Numbered from the stretch's first letter, positions 1 to 7,897 are shown. The stretch is DNA of 64,000 nt from Holophagales bacterium (GCA_009845425.1 VXZQ01000009.1:227714-291713), one strand, 5' to 3'. Numbers and translations: made by a program. The notes: a model not told the origin generated them from the letters alone.

Positions 1-206
1 GCCTCAGCGCCGCCGTTCTGGCGGACGAGGGTGACGCACGACCGGAACTTTCAGTCTGTGCGCCCCTGGCTGCCTACGCGGCCGACCTCCTCGCGATCCG
101 CGGCGAGGCGATTCTGGGCGGCGCTACCCGGCAGGAACTCCTCGCTACCCATCGCGCCGTCGCCGACTGCATCGACGCCCAGGGTCTCAAGCGCTCCACA
201 CCGTAA
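1..206 (+). CDS. C-terminal fragment of an unrecognised protein, cut by the window start
   Basis: Frame 3 is open from the first base to a TAA at 204-206 and reads as an ordinary protein tail rich in Ala and Leu (for example 'AAYAADLLAIRGEAIL'). Codon third positions are strongly G/C, as in real genes elsewhere in the window, whereas the 31..354 ORF in another frame is Arg/Ser/Pro-rich in the way shadow frames usually are. The start lies outside the window and no family is recognised. It is followed by about 135 bases without a clear gene, then by the HicA-like toxin. Confidence 0.45.
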   Translation, partial: LSAAVLADEGDARPELSVCAPLAAYAADLLAIRGEAILGGATRQELLATHRAVADCIDAQGLKRSTP

Positions 207-343
207 TCCGTCAGCTTCTCTGCGCGTCTGCTCCTCGCAACCGGTCGCCCGTTCTTCAATGAAACCGAGCGCCTGGCAGGGCCTGCTGCTGACAGTGCGG
301 CTTAGGAGGCGAGATTGCGAACACAAATGTCCGTACTGTACGG
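207..343. promoter_or_regulatory. Intergenic leader of the hicAB-1 module with a strong Shine-Dalgarno
   Basis: No gene is seen here. An AGGAGG at 304-309 followed by GCGAG is shared almost exactly with the segment beginning at 9241, upstream of the second, decayed hicAB copy. It may mark the original hicA translation start. The TTG at 344 used by the ORF track is 34 bases further on, and the intervening frame is open, so hicA may start upstream at a non-ATG codon near 314. Confidence 0.35.
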
Positions 344-562
344 TTGAGTGCTGAACGGCCGCAGTTCATCGGGCGCGTTCGCAGGTGGGCGAGGGATCGG
401 AACCTGACAGTCCGCTTCGTCGCGTCCGAGGGGGCCGGCTCCCATGGAACGCTCTACGCCGGGCGCCGCAGGACCACCGGCAAAGACCGGAAGACGGAGA
501 TCGGCCAGGGCCTGCCCAAGAAGATGCTCGCCGATCTTGGGATCGACAGGGAGGGCTTCTAG
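344..562 (+). CDS. hicA: HicA-like mRNA interferase toxin, copy 1
   Basis: A 72-residue protein with the compact double-stranded-RNA-binding-like HicA layout. An N-terminal helix with 'FIGRVRRWARDRN' precedes a beta segment ending in 'GAGSHGTLYAG', which carries the conserved Gly-Ser-His region with the catalytic His. A basic stretch and 'LPKKMLADLGID' follow at the end. HicA toxins cleave mRNA and are held inactive by HicB. The start is a TTG in the ORF track; the in-frame region upstream is open and a good Shine-Dalgarno lies at 304-309, so the N-terminus may be longer. The hicB-like gene begins 9 bases after the stop. The ORF looks intact although its antitoxin partner is damaged. Family assignment rests on motif reading only. 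Confidence 0.6.
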   Translation: MSAERPQFIGRVRRWARDRNLTVRFVASEGAGSHGTLYAGRRRTTGKDRKTEIGQGLPKKMLADLGIDREGF

Positions 563-570
563 GAGAGCCG

Positions 571-1030
571 ATGCCAGACGGTTACAACTATCCCGCCGAC
601 ATCCAACATGACGTTTCCCGATTTCGGATGGGGCGCCACAGGCGGTGCGACGAGAGAGGAAGCCCTGGGAGAAGCCAGGGATCTGCTGCGGGAGTTGATC
701 GCCACGGCGATACGCGAAGGCGGCGATCTGCCGGAACCGTCGTCGACCGACGAGCAGCGGTCCGTGGTGGTCCCGCCAGCGCAGATCGCCCTGAAGGCGG
801 CCCTGTACGACGCTTGGCGGCAGGCCGGGATCTCGCGGCGTCAGTTCGCCCGCGATCTCGATGTCGCCGAAAGTGAGGTACGGCGAATGCTGAATCCCGA
901 TCACGCCACCAAGGCAGCTACGATCGACCGCGCTACGCCGCCTGGGCAAGCGACTCAGCGTTTCTGTCAGCGAGGCCGCCTGCGTCGGGTTCAGGCGCTT
1001 GCCAGAGGGCGGCGCGTGGCCTTTTCGTAA
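571..1030 (+). pseudogene. hicB: HicB-like antitoxin, copy 1, frameshifted at both ends
   Basis: From the ATG at 571 the frame reads 'MPDGYNYPADIQHD' and then breaks. Comparison with the copy at 9377 shows about 23 bases missing just after this point. The original frame resumes at the ATG at 608 with 'FPDFGWGATGGATREEAL', the usual HicB N-terminal fold. A C-terminal helix-turn-helix follows ('GISRRQFARDLDVAESEVRR', then 'LNPDHAT'). Near 930 a second lesion, apparently loss of one GC in a GCGC tract, throws the tail out of frame. The expected ending 'LGKRLSVSVSEAA' is readable one frame over. Translation from 608 could still give a truncated protein with the DNA-binding part intact. The ORF track shows this as 608..1030. 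Confidence 0.6.
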
Positions 1031-1254
1031 ACGACCGCGGCGAGGCAGGTCAGCAGCAACGCGGACAAGGCTCCCACGAGGGCCCACCCGGTTCCACGAT
1101 TCCAGATGGCGACCTGCTGCGCGACCGCCATCGCGCCCATCACCGCGAGAACCCCGACCAGGAGGCGCAGGGACGAAGTCTGCTGAGCGGGCGTGAGCTG
1201 ACTTCCAGCCCAGAAGCAGATGGCCGACAAACCGATTGCGGCTACTGCGAACAT
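991..1254 (-). CDS. Small membrane protein of unknown function
   Basis: 87 residues from the internal ATG at 1254, chosen because it starts cleanly at 'MFAVAAIGLSAICFWAGSQ', a hydrophobic segment. Two further hydrophobic stretches follow ('LLVGVLAVMGAMAVAQQV' and 'WALVGALSALLLTCLAAVVY'), giving about three membrane helices and a short basic tail. The ORF track extends it to 1302. It is convergent with the broken hicB and overlaps its 3' end by about 40 bases. A diverged and broken relative of its first helix is found on the minus strand near 4800-4910. No family is recognised. Confidence 0.5.
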   Translation of the reverse strand: MFAVAAIGLSAICFWAGSQLTPAQQTSSLRLLVGVLAVMGAMAVAQQVAIWNRGTGWALVGALSALLLTCLAAVVYEKATRRPLASA

Positions 1255-1298
1255 GCGAATGAACCTTTGACATCGCTTCCTCCCTCTAGATCGCCAGA

Positions 1299-1630
1299 TC
1301 ATTCAGGTTGTAGTCGCGGATCACTCGCTCGAACGTCTCGTCGTTGAAGCGGAAGTCGGCCTCCAGACCGGCGAAGGGTCCGTAGGACGAACGAGGCCTT
1401 CCCTGGTCGGTGCTGCCGGCGGGCGTCGATCGCCACGACGATCACCGACGAGCGATCGAAGATGCGCCGGGCGTCGCAAACGACCTCGTCGGCTTCGACG
1501 CCCAGCGCGCCCTTCTGTCCCTCCACCGACTTGCGGCGGTGGAAGCCGAAGGTGAGCGCGCTGTAGAACACCGGGCAGTCGCCGACAAAACACCGTTCGC
1601 CGCGTCTCTCGCGCGCGGTACTGTGTCATA
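1299..1630 (-). pseudogene. Decayed minus-strand gene of unknown family
   Basis: Plausible protein sequence is spread over two or three minus-strand frames. One frame reads 'FYSALTFGFHRRKSVEGQKG' and 'DEVVCDARRIFDRSSVIVVA'. The C-terminus in another frame reads 'YGPFAGLEADFRFNDETFER' and continues to 'VIRDYNLNDLAI' and a TAG. This pattern points to at least one frameshift near 1400-1430. The tail is immediately followed by the small membrane protein (991-1254). A remnant of the same tail ('SIRDYNL') followed by a remnant of the membrane gene occurs near 5050-5100, so the pair was duplicated. I do not recognise the family. Confidence 0.45.
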
Positions 1631-1758
1631 CTCCATTGACATGAACACTGGGCTCCCCGCGAACGCTAAGTCCTCCACACTCCCCAGTTGCCGCGGCGTC
1701 CTTTGAGTCAGTATAGTCTCTCTTCATAATGCCTATGGACAGCGGAGCGTGACCCGCC

Positions 1759-2169
1759 ATGCCACTTCTCAAGACATATGACATCTTCCTCAGCCATGCT
1801 TGGGCTTACCACAGTGACTACTACAGCGTGCAACGCTTCCTGAACGATGCGCCCTCTTTTCGCTGGAGGAACTACTCGGTTCCTGAGCACGATCCACTTC
1901 AGCCGCACTCTCCTTTCGCGCTGAGAGAACAACTGAAGAGGCAGATTCGCCCCGTCAATGTCGTGCTGATACTGTCGGGAATGTACGTTGCTCACAGCAG
2001 CTGGATTCAGTTCGAGATCGACTTCGCCAACGCCCTCAGTAAGCCCATGATCGGCGTTCGTCCATGGGGACAACAGCGTGTACCGTTAGCCGTGAAGCAC
2101 TCAGTAAAGGAAATGGTTGGATGGCAAACCGAGTCAATCGTGAGCGCAGTACGCAGATGGGCGATCTGA
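1759..2169 (+). CDS. TIR-like (DUF1863/ThsB-type) protein, putative signalling NADase
   Basis: A 136-residue single-domain protein. It opens with 'YDIFLSHAWAYHSDYYSVQR', typical of the MTH538/ThsB branch of TIR-like domains. 'RNYSVPEHDPL' (about residues 36-46), 'VNVVLILSGMYVAHSSWIQF' (about 71-90) with the acidic 'EIDFA', and 'KPMIGVRPWG' follow, all family hallmarks. In Thoeris-type immunity such domains use NAD to make an ADP-ribose second messenger after phage sensing. The stop is 3 bases before the SLATT gene, so the two are surely co-transcribed. Base composition is lower in GC than the core genes, in keeping with transfer. The enzymatic role is family knowledge; the pairing is read directly. 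Confidence 0.8.
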   Translation: MPLLKTYDIFLSHAWAYHSDYYSVQRFLNDAPSFRWRNYSVPEHDPLQPHSPFALREQLKRQIRPVNVVLILSGMYVAHSSWIQFEIDFANALSKPMIGVRPWGQQRVPLAVKHSVKEMVGWQTESIVSAVRRWAI

Positions 2170-2172
2170 GCC

Positions 2173-2673
2173 ATGACGTCGTCTGCATTTCAGCAGTACC
2201 TCGAAGACCGATATCAGAATCAAGTGCGGTGGTACCGTGCGAGCGCTGCGAGGAGCAAGAGGTGGCATCGCAGATACCAAGTTGGGATCGTCGCGCTGTC
2301 CGCTGTCGTTACCGTAACGGTGGCACTAGGCCTGAATGGTGGGAGCGGTACACCTTGGCACGTCGTGTCGTTGACGACGTCGGCTTTGGTGACCGTTTTG
2401 GCCACTCTTCAGAGGACCTTGCGCTTCCACGAGAATTGGGTCGAGTACCGGACGACAGCCGAGGCTCTCCAGAAAGAACACTACTATCATCAGTTCCTTT
2501 GTGGTGAGTACGGTACCGCAGAGTCGCCAAATCAGCTGTTTGTCGAGCGAGTGGAAGAACTGATTTCCGAGCAGAATACGCTGTGGAAGGCCGGAGCGAT
2601 GATGGCAGGCCCTGCTAGTGGTCTCGACGGTAGAGCCAGGTCGGCCACGGGGCCTGGCCGAGAAGAGCAATAG
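2173..2673 (+). CDS. SLATT/DUF4231 two-transmembrane putative effector
   Basis: A 166-residue protein with the SLATT/DUF4231 layout. The N-terminal amphipathic segment 'YLEDRYQNQVRWYRASAARS' is followed by two hydrophobic helices at about residues 38-54 ('VGIVALSAVVTVTVALG') and 62-78 ('WHVVSLTTSALVTVLAT'). A conserved charged cytosolic helix then contains 'FHENWVEYRTTAEALQKEHY' and 'EELISEQN'. SLATT proteins are predicted membrane effectors, likely pore formers, in nucleotide-signal immunity systems. Placed 3 bases after a TIR-like gene, it is the obvious effector for the TIR product. The last about 20 residues look poorly conserved. No other gene joins this pair before the convergent gene ending at 2844. 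Confidence 0.78.
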   Translation: MTSSAFQQYLEDRYQNQVRWYRASAARSKRWHRRYQVGIVALSAVVTVTVALGLNGGSGTPWHVVSLTTSALVTVLATLQRTLRFHENWVEYRTTAEALQKEHYYHQFLCGEYGTAESPNQLFVERVEELISEQNTLWKAGAMMAGPASGLDGRARSATGPGREEQ

Positions 2674-2843
2674 GCTCATCGCATTTGGTGAAGGGCGCTT
2701 AGCGCAACTTCTGCAGGACAAGTCGAGGCCGGCTTCGGCCAGGGAGCGATCTCACTGCCCGCCGGCTTCCAGCTTGGGCCAAATCGGGTCAGCTGGAGAC
2801 TGAAGCGAAGTCCGAGTCAGGCGGAGAGATGTCCGTCCGACTA
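2674..2843. other. Short spacer between the TIR/SLATT pair and a convergent gene
   Basis: I see no credible coding sequence. The plus ORF at 2618..2803 lacks codon bias and overlaps the SLATT tail. The stretch separates two convergent transcription units, but I could not find a clear hairpin with a T-run. Confidence 0.3.
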
Positions 2844-4109
2844 TCAGCCTGCCCGGTGCCGGAGGATCTCGTTCACCTTTGCCTCCGCTGGCCCGATGAC
2901 CTTCTCCTCGAGAGAGGCGACCAGTGCTTCCAAGGACTCATAGCGGTGTAGTGGTAGGACCCAAGGGTAAGCCCTGAGATCCGCGAACATGCCCCACTCG
3001 CTCTCTGAAGAGTGGATGATCGGCTGAACTGGCAACGAAGGATGGTGCGGGACGATTGCCTGTAGTTCCTGGGGGACACTCCTGGGGCTGGTGATGTCTG
3101 CGATAACAAACCTCGCCAAGTGTGCCAGTGTCGACACCGTCTCGGTCAGATTGCGGGCGCGAGGCTTCTTGAAGTCAAATAGCAGGGGAATGTAGCCAAG
3201 GCGGCGCAAGCCACTCCGCACCTCGTCGAGAATCTGTTTCCGTTCGGCCGTAAAACGTCCAAGCAAAAGGACTGCTCTAGATGTTATCGTATCGAGCGTT
3301 GCCCGGATCTCTTCGTTGTTGAGGATTAGGTAGAAGAACTGCGCCACTTGGAGCTTGTCGACTATGATATCGACCTCGTCTTCAGGGGTTATCACGAGAT
3401 TCTCCTGCCGCGTGTCCTGCAGATCAGTCTTCCACACGGAGGTCCCGAAGACCCGGCTGCCATCAAGAGTCGTGCCTTGCAGCTTCGCTCTGACTAGACT
3501 CGCGCCGGTGAGGTTGGAGGCGGTCATGTTGGCGTCAGTGAAGTCTGCATCCATAAGCAACGCATCGCTGAGGTCGGCTTCGGCGAGAATCGACCCAGCA
3601 AAGGAGCCGTCGCGAGCGTCCGCTGAACTTAAGCTCGCTCTGCGGAGGTTTGTGCCGCTACAGGCAACCAGGAGCAGGTTGGAACCGCTTAGATCCGCTA
3701 GCCGTAGGTCCGCACCGCCGAGATGGGCCAGGTTGAAGTCGCAGTCGTGCAAGAAGGCTCCTTGGAGGTTGGCGTTCTCTAAGTGGGCCCCAGGGAACTT
3801 GGCCCTGACCGCATAGACGGCGGAGAGATTTGCGCGCTGAAGGCGAACTCGCGCAAGGTTCGCATCCGACAGGTTAGCGTCTGCCAGGTTGACGCCATCC
3901 AGGGAGAGATCCCTGCCGAAGAGGGACACTCCTCGAAGATCGATGTATTCACCAGGGTTTTCCGCTCTCCAGGCGTTCCAGTACTCTCCGCCGCGTTCAA
4001 GAATGCTCAGCAGTCTTTCGACACGCGACGTATCGAGCGGTGGGTGGGATTTCGTGGCGAGGTTAATCTTCGTCACTGGGCCAACCCGGATCGTCCGTGA
4101 TCGTGACAT
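2844..4109 (-). CDS. Pentapeptide-repeat protein with C-terminal TIR/SLOG-like Rossmannoid domain
   Basis: About 421 residues from the ATG at 4109; the ORF track extends to a GTG at 4163. After a short N-terminal region with 'WNAWRAENPGEYIDLRG', about 36 pentapeptide repeats of the A(D/N)LXX type run from about residue 56 to 235 ('ADANLSDANLARVRLQRANL'), predicting a right-handed quadrilateral beta-helix. A linker leads to a C-terminal alpha/beta domain (about 277-405). It has 'LLLGRFTAERKQILDEVR', 'YIPLLFDFKKP', 'TETVSTLAHLARFVIADIT' and 'SVPQEL', a pattern seen in TIR-like nucleotide-handling modules attached to pentapeptide repeats. The start overlaps the end of the upstream 188-residue gene by 47 bases, so the two are probably translationally coupled. 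A defence or stress-sensing role is inference from domain type and neighbourhood. Confidence 0.65.
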   Translation of the reverse strand: MSRSRTIRVGPVTKINLATKSHPPLDTSRVERLLSILERGGEYWNAWRAENPGEYIDLRGVSLFGRDLSLDGVNLADANLSDANLARVRLQRANLSAVYAVRAKFPGAHLENANLQGAFLHDCDFNLAHLGGADLRLADLSGSNLLLVACSGTNLRRASLSSADARDGSFAGSILAEADLSDALLMDADFTDANMTASNLTGASLVRAKLQGTTLDGSRVFGTSVWKTDLQDTRQENLVITPEDEVDIIVDKLQVAQFFYLILNNEEIRATLDTITSRAVLLLGRFTAERKQILDEVRSGLRRLGYIPLLFDFKKPRARNLTETVSTLAHLARFVIADITSPRSVPQELQAIVPHHPSLPVQPIIHSSESEWGMFADLRAYPWVLPLHRYESLEALVASLEEKVIGPAEAKVNEILRHRAG

Positions 4110-4629
4110 GCGTGATATCCGGAGCGTCGTGACCTTGTTGGTTCTTGAGGGATTTGATTGCACCGCAGAACTTGACTACAAAAGCCACGTTGTCGAAAGG
4201 CGGTACGATAGGTGCCACTTCGGCTCGGTCGCCGACGACACCTGAAGAGAGCAGGACGAAACGGTCGGAGGAGTTGAACTCCTTGGATAGCATGACGATT
4301 CGTTCTAGCAAAGTCGCGAGCTTCTGGTCGCCTCCACCGGGAATTCCGGTGCGGAGGAACTGGAGTATTCTCTCCATGGGGATCTCGAGATCCTCGGACA
4401 GAGCGAATATCAGTTCGGCCAAGTGTAGGGAGTCGAACTCGACGTCGTGAGTGAGGGATTTCTTCTCGAATACAGGATCGGGGTCTTCCCCAGCCCATAC
4501 GCGCTTCACGTACTCTAGGATAGGCCGATGCGCTTCAGGATCTGAGGATGGTTCGGGGGGCGGTTGTGGTTCCGGATCTGGCGCTCGACTACTGGAGAGC
4601 CAGCCGGAGAGCCGGTCAAAGATCCTCAT
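4063..4629 (-). CDS. Unknown 188-residue protein with acyl-carrier-like 'DSL' motif, partner of the pentapeptide protein
   Basis: Start chosen at the ATG at 4629 ('MRIFDRLSGWLSSS'); the 347-residue ORF in the track extends through unrelated remnant DNA. A Pro/Asp/Glu-rich linker (about residues 16-36) separates the N-terminus from a folded part. There, 'EFDSLHLAELIFALSEDLEI' resembles the phosphopantetheine-site helix of acyl carrier proteins. The C-terminal half has 'DRFVLLSSGVVGDRAEVAPI' and 'VAFVVKFCGAIKSLKNQQ'. The 3' end overlaps the pentapeptide gene, implying joint expression. Lower GC than the core genes. The ACP resemblance is short and could be chance; no confident family. Confidence 0.5.
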   Translation of the reverse strand: MRIFDRLSGWLSSSRAPDPEPQPPPEPSSDPEAHRPILEYVKRVWAGEDPDPVFEKKSLTHDVEFDSLHLAELIFALSEDLEIPMERILQFLRTGIPGGGDQKLATLLERIVMLSKEFNSSDRFVLLSSGVVGDRAEVAPIVPPFDNVAFVVKFCGAIKSLKNQQGHDAPDITHVTITDDPGWPSDED

Positions 4630-5106
4630 GATGCGGGGCTCCTTGTTGGAGATTGGTGCCGGAGTCCCGTGAGTATAGGCCGACCTGCGGCGGCGTGTCG
4701 CTTGATTTCCCGTATAGGGCTCCGTGGAGGTTCGGCGCAGCTTTAGGGGGCGCAAGGCGGGTTTCCGAGATGGCCAGATCGTCCAGCTGCTTGTTCGGCA
4801 CAGGTTGGTCGTGAACTGACCTTCAGCCCAGAAGGAAATGGCCGAGAAACAGATTGCGGTTTCAGCGAGCAAGCGGATGGTACGAAGCGGCCGGCAGAAC
4901 GCCATGGCTACCGGATCGGCCCCACCGCTTTCGGGGCCTCCGACTCCTAGTGATAAGCTCACGTTGCGAGCAGCCGGTCCGAGGAGCGCCAAGCCGGCTG
5001 GTAGGAGCTCGCCACGCGAATCAGGATCGCCTTTGACCTCGCTTCCTCCCCCAAGTCGCCAGATCGTCAGGTTGTAGTCGCGGATCGAGGTGCCAGAGGA
5101 GAGCAT
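4630..5106 (-). pseudogene. Remnant of the duplicated 'IRDYNL' gene tail and membrane protein
   Basis: On the minus strand, about 5095-5060 encodes 'SIRDYNL' followed by a sequence close to the end of the gene at 1299, and the same GGAGGAAGCGA run between the two former genes. After about 150 unrelated bases, 'AICFSAISFWAEGQFTTN' (near 4860-4800) corresponds to 'GLSAICFWAGSQLTPA' of the protein at 991-1254. The reading frame is broken and the rest cannot be matched. It is a degraded second copy of the two-gene segment at 991-1630. Confidence 0.5.
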
Positions 5107-5542
5107 CAGCCGGTAGCTTGAGGCCGAGGGCTGACCGTCGCGGACGCCGCCGCCCGACTCGGTGTTGCGCGGAACACACCCTCTCGGCTTGTCAATCGCC
5201 GAGCACGTGTTTCGGCGCGGATGGCGTTAGCCTTGCAACGGCTCGGTTGGGGCGGCCGCGGGACACTCAGTACCCATGCAAGGTGCCTAGGATCTGGCAA
5301 GAGCCGGGCAAGCCGAGACGGAGGCCTGAACCGAACACCGACATAGCGGAGCTTGCGCCGCGGCCGTCTTGCCGGCCGGGCCAGGGCCAGCAGTCACGGT
5401 CGGCAGTAGTGAGGCCGCGCCCAGCCAGGCTAGCGGTGGATCGGTTGCCGCACTTCTGAGCCCTTGATCGGGTCGACCTTTGTCCTTGATTCGAGCAGCG
5501 ATGCCGCCTGTGGGAAGGCGTCTTCTTCTCGTGGGCACAGTC
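5107..5542. other. Stretch with no recognisable gene before the FG-GAP protein
   Basis: ORFs on both strands here (5118..5459 +, 5106..5300 -, and the tail of 5267..6373 -) show neither family motifs nor a steady codon bias. The segment is GC-rich and probably holds the promoter of the plus-strand gene at 5543. I see no repeat copy and no RNA gene. Confidence 0.3.
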
Positions 5543-7831
5543 ATGTACCGTTGGGCGATCGTGGCTCCCTTCTTCTCGACACATGGCACGCGTCGACTGT
5601 ATGGGAGCGCGGTTGCCTTGATCGTTGTGGTGGGCCTTGCGGCGGCCCAGCAACCTCGGCTGTTGGAAAGCAGGCAGCCGGACCTGGTCTTGCGGGGTGC
5701 TCTCGCGGCGAACGGAGCCTGCGAGCCGGACGCCGAGACTCTCTGCCTGAATGACGGTCGATACGAGCTGCAGGCGGACTGGCAGACCGGCGACGGCAAC
5801 AGCGGCCCAGCGAAGGTGGTGCCAAAGGCGACTAGGGATTCCGGCCTGTTCCGATTCTTCGATGCCGACAACTGGGAAGTTCTGATCAAGGTGCTGGACG
5901 GCTGCGCGGTCAACGGCCATCACTGGGTGTACGGGGCCTCCACGACGGACCTGGGCTACGAGATCCGCGTCAGAGACACAGCGACGGGCACGACTAGGGT
6001 GTATCAGAACGAGCCTGGGCGGCCAGCCCCGGCGATCACGGACGATAAGGCGTTCCCCGGCGTCTGCGAGGCCAGCGTGTCGTCGCCGATCCGTTCTCCC
6101 GACGGGAGGCTTCAGGTCACACCGGGCGAGGAACTCGCACCTGTTTCGCTGGTCGGCGCATCGGAGTCGGGCTGCGTGACGAACGGCACCTCGCTGTGCT
6201 TGGCGGACGGTCGCTTCGAGGTGAAGGTCGATTGGTCCATAGCCGGCGGAGGCGAGGGCGCCGCCAGCACGGTTCCAGGCGGTACGAACAACTCGGGCCT
6301 CTTCTACTTCTTCGAGCCGAACAACTGGGAGATGCTGATCAAGGTGCTGGACGGCTGCGCGATCAACGGCCACTACTGGGTGTACTCCGCAGCCGCCACG
6401 GACCTGGGACTGGAGATCGCCGTGACGGACACGGCAACGGGCGCCACCTGGAGGAATGAGAAGCCGCCGGGGCCGCCGGCGCCGGCCATCACGGAGGCCG
6501 AGGCGTTCCCCAACAGTTGCGAAGTGAGGCCGCTACCGGAACTGGTGTCGCCCGGGTCGATTGCCGTCGAGCGGGGCGTGTGGGAGGCCGACGTCACGCA
6601 CGACGATGTCGTCTTTCTTCGATTCGCGGCCGACTTCGACGGCGACGGTGACGATGATGTGCTCCTTGGCCCCTCGGACAACATACTCGAGCCGGCGGAG
6701 GGCGTCATTCTGATCAACAACGGGGACTTCACGTTCGAGGTCGCCGGCGGGGACCGGCCGAGGGGGGTCGTTCAACGCGAGGTTCTGATGGCGGACTTCA
6801 ACGGTGACGGCAGGAACGACTTCTTCATCGCCGACCACGGCTACGATGTGGATCCGTTTCCCGGGTGGTACAACCAACTGCTGCTTTGGACGGCGAACGG
6901 CTACCTGGACGCGACCGACCGGCTCCCGTCGGATCCGGACGGCTTCACGCACAACGCCGCGGCCGGCGACATCGACGGCGACGGCGATGTCGACATCCTT
7001 GTAGCCAACGCCTTGTACAAATCCCGGTATCCGCCGCCGTACTTCCTGATGAACGATGGTGCTGCCAACTTCGTCCTGGACGAGAGCAGGCTGCCGGGAA
7101 CCTGGGCACACTCCGAATCTCCGCCGCACTGGGCTCTTTGGCCCTGGGCGGTCGAGTTGGCGGACCTCGACGCGGACGGCCATCTGGATCTGCTCGCGGG
7201 CGCCAGAGGCGAAGACGGGGGCGACCAGTCCTACGTGTACTGGGGTTCGGCGGCGGGGCGGTATCGGGAAGACGACGTGACGGTGCTGCCGACGCCGGGC
7301 TTCTTCATTGCCTATGGTGGCGGGCAGGTGGTTTCCACCTCGGTTCATGACTTCGACGGCGATGGCCGGCCTGACGTTCTGCTCGGCGGTTACGACGACG
7401 GGTGGTTCCAGGAAGAACGCGGGCCGTGGAGGGGAGTCCAATTGCTGGTGAACCGCGGCGGACGGGTGTTCGTTGACGAGACCTCACGCCGGCTCGGCCC
7501 GAGCGCCTGGTCTGCGGGGGAAGGCTGGCACTGGCAACATCTTTTCTTCGATTTCAATGGTGACGGAACGGTGGACATCGTTCCTCAGGACTTCGATGTG
7601 GACCATGGCACGAACGTGCTGGCATGGCTGAACGACGGAACGGGGCACTACACGGTTCTGAGTACGACCGAGTTCGATGACATCGAGGCTCTACGCCGAT
7701 TTGCCTACGGAGTGATAGTCCGCGCCGGAGGGAGCTTCAAGCACCTCGACTTTCAGGGCGACGGCACGCGCCTGACGGCGCTTGCGGGAGTTGTGGTCGA
7801 GGGTGCCGTGATTCGGCCGCCTCAGTACTGA
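5543..7831 (+). CDS. Secreted FG-GAP/VCBS-repeat protein with duplicated 'DGCAxNGH' domain
   Basis: About 762 residues; starts at 5480 (TTG), 5501 (ATG) and 5543 (ATG) are all possible. An N-terminal hydrophobic segment 'GSAVALIVVVGLAAAQQ' suggests export. Two copies of a domain of about 110 residues follow, each with Cys, 'LCLxDGR', 'SGLFxFF', 'NWExLIKVLDGCAxNGH' and 'TDLGxEI'. The rest is an FG-GAP beta-propeller with at least six calcium-binding-like loops (DFDGDGDDD, DFNGDGRND, DIDGDGDVD, DLDADGHLD, DFDGDGRPD, DFNGDGTVD). Such proteins sit outside the cell or on its surface, for binding or adhesion. It is convergent with the hydrolase at 8098. The ligand is unknown. Confidence 0.8.
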   Translation: MYRWAIVAPFFSTHGTRRLYGSAVALIVVVGLAAAQQPRLLESRQPDLVLRGALAANGACEPDAETLCLNDGRYELQADWQTGDGNSGPAKVVPKATRDSGLFRFFDADNWEVLIKVLDGCAVNGHHWVYGASTTDLGYEIRVRDTATGTTRVYQNEPGRPAPAITDDKAFPGVCEASVSSPIRSPDGRLQVTPGEELAPVSLVGASESGCVTNGTSLCLADGRFEVKVDWSIAGGGEGAASTVPGGTNNSGLFYFFEPNNWEMLIKVLDGCAINGHYWVYSAAATDLGLEIAVTDTATGATWRNEKPPGPPAPAITEAEAFPNSCEVRPLPELVSPGSIAVERGVWEADVTHDDVVFLRFAADFDGDGDDDVLLGPSDNILEPAEGVILINNGDFTFEVAGGDRPRGVVQREVLMADFNGDGRNDFFIADHGYDVDPFPGWYNQLLLWTANGYLDATDRLPSDPDGFTHNAAAGDIDGDGDVDILVANALYKSRYPPPYFLMNDGAANFVLDESRLPGTWAHSESPPHWALWPWAVELADLDADGHLDLLAGARGEDGGDQSYVYWGSAAGRYREDDVTVLPTPGFFIAYGGGQVVSTSVHDFDGDGRPDVLLGGYDDGWFQEERGPWRGVQLLVNRGGRVFVDETSRRLGPSAWSAGEGWHWQHLFFDFNGDGTVDIVPQDFDVDHGTNVLAWLNDGTGHYTVLSTTEFDDIEALRRFAYGVIVRAGGSFKHLDFQGDGTRLTALAGVVVEGAVIRPPQY

Positions 7832-7897
7832 TCTGAAGACAAGTCGAAGAACTCGAACACGGACGACGCAACTCGGGCCGAGAAAGCCGCCTGATCT

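Noticed and set aside
31-354. 107-residue plus ORF at the window start
   Set aside because: Ser/Arg/Pro-rich shadow; frame 3 over the same bases has the coding character and ends at 206.
1759-2673. Canonical Thoeris (ThsA/ThsB)
   Set aside because: No ThsA (SIR2-SLOG or Macro-TM) gene is nearby; the partner is a SLATT-type protein, so the pair is described as Thoeris-like only.
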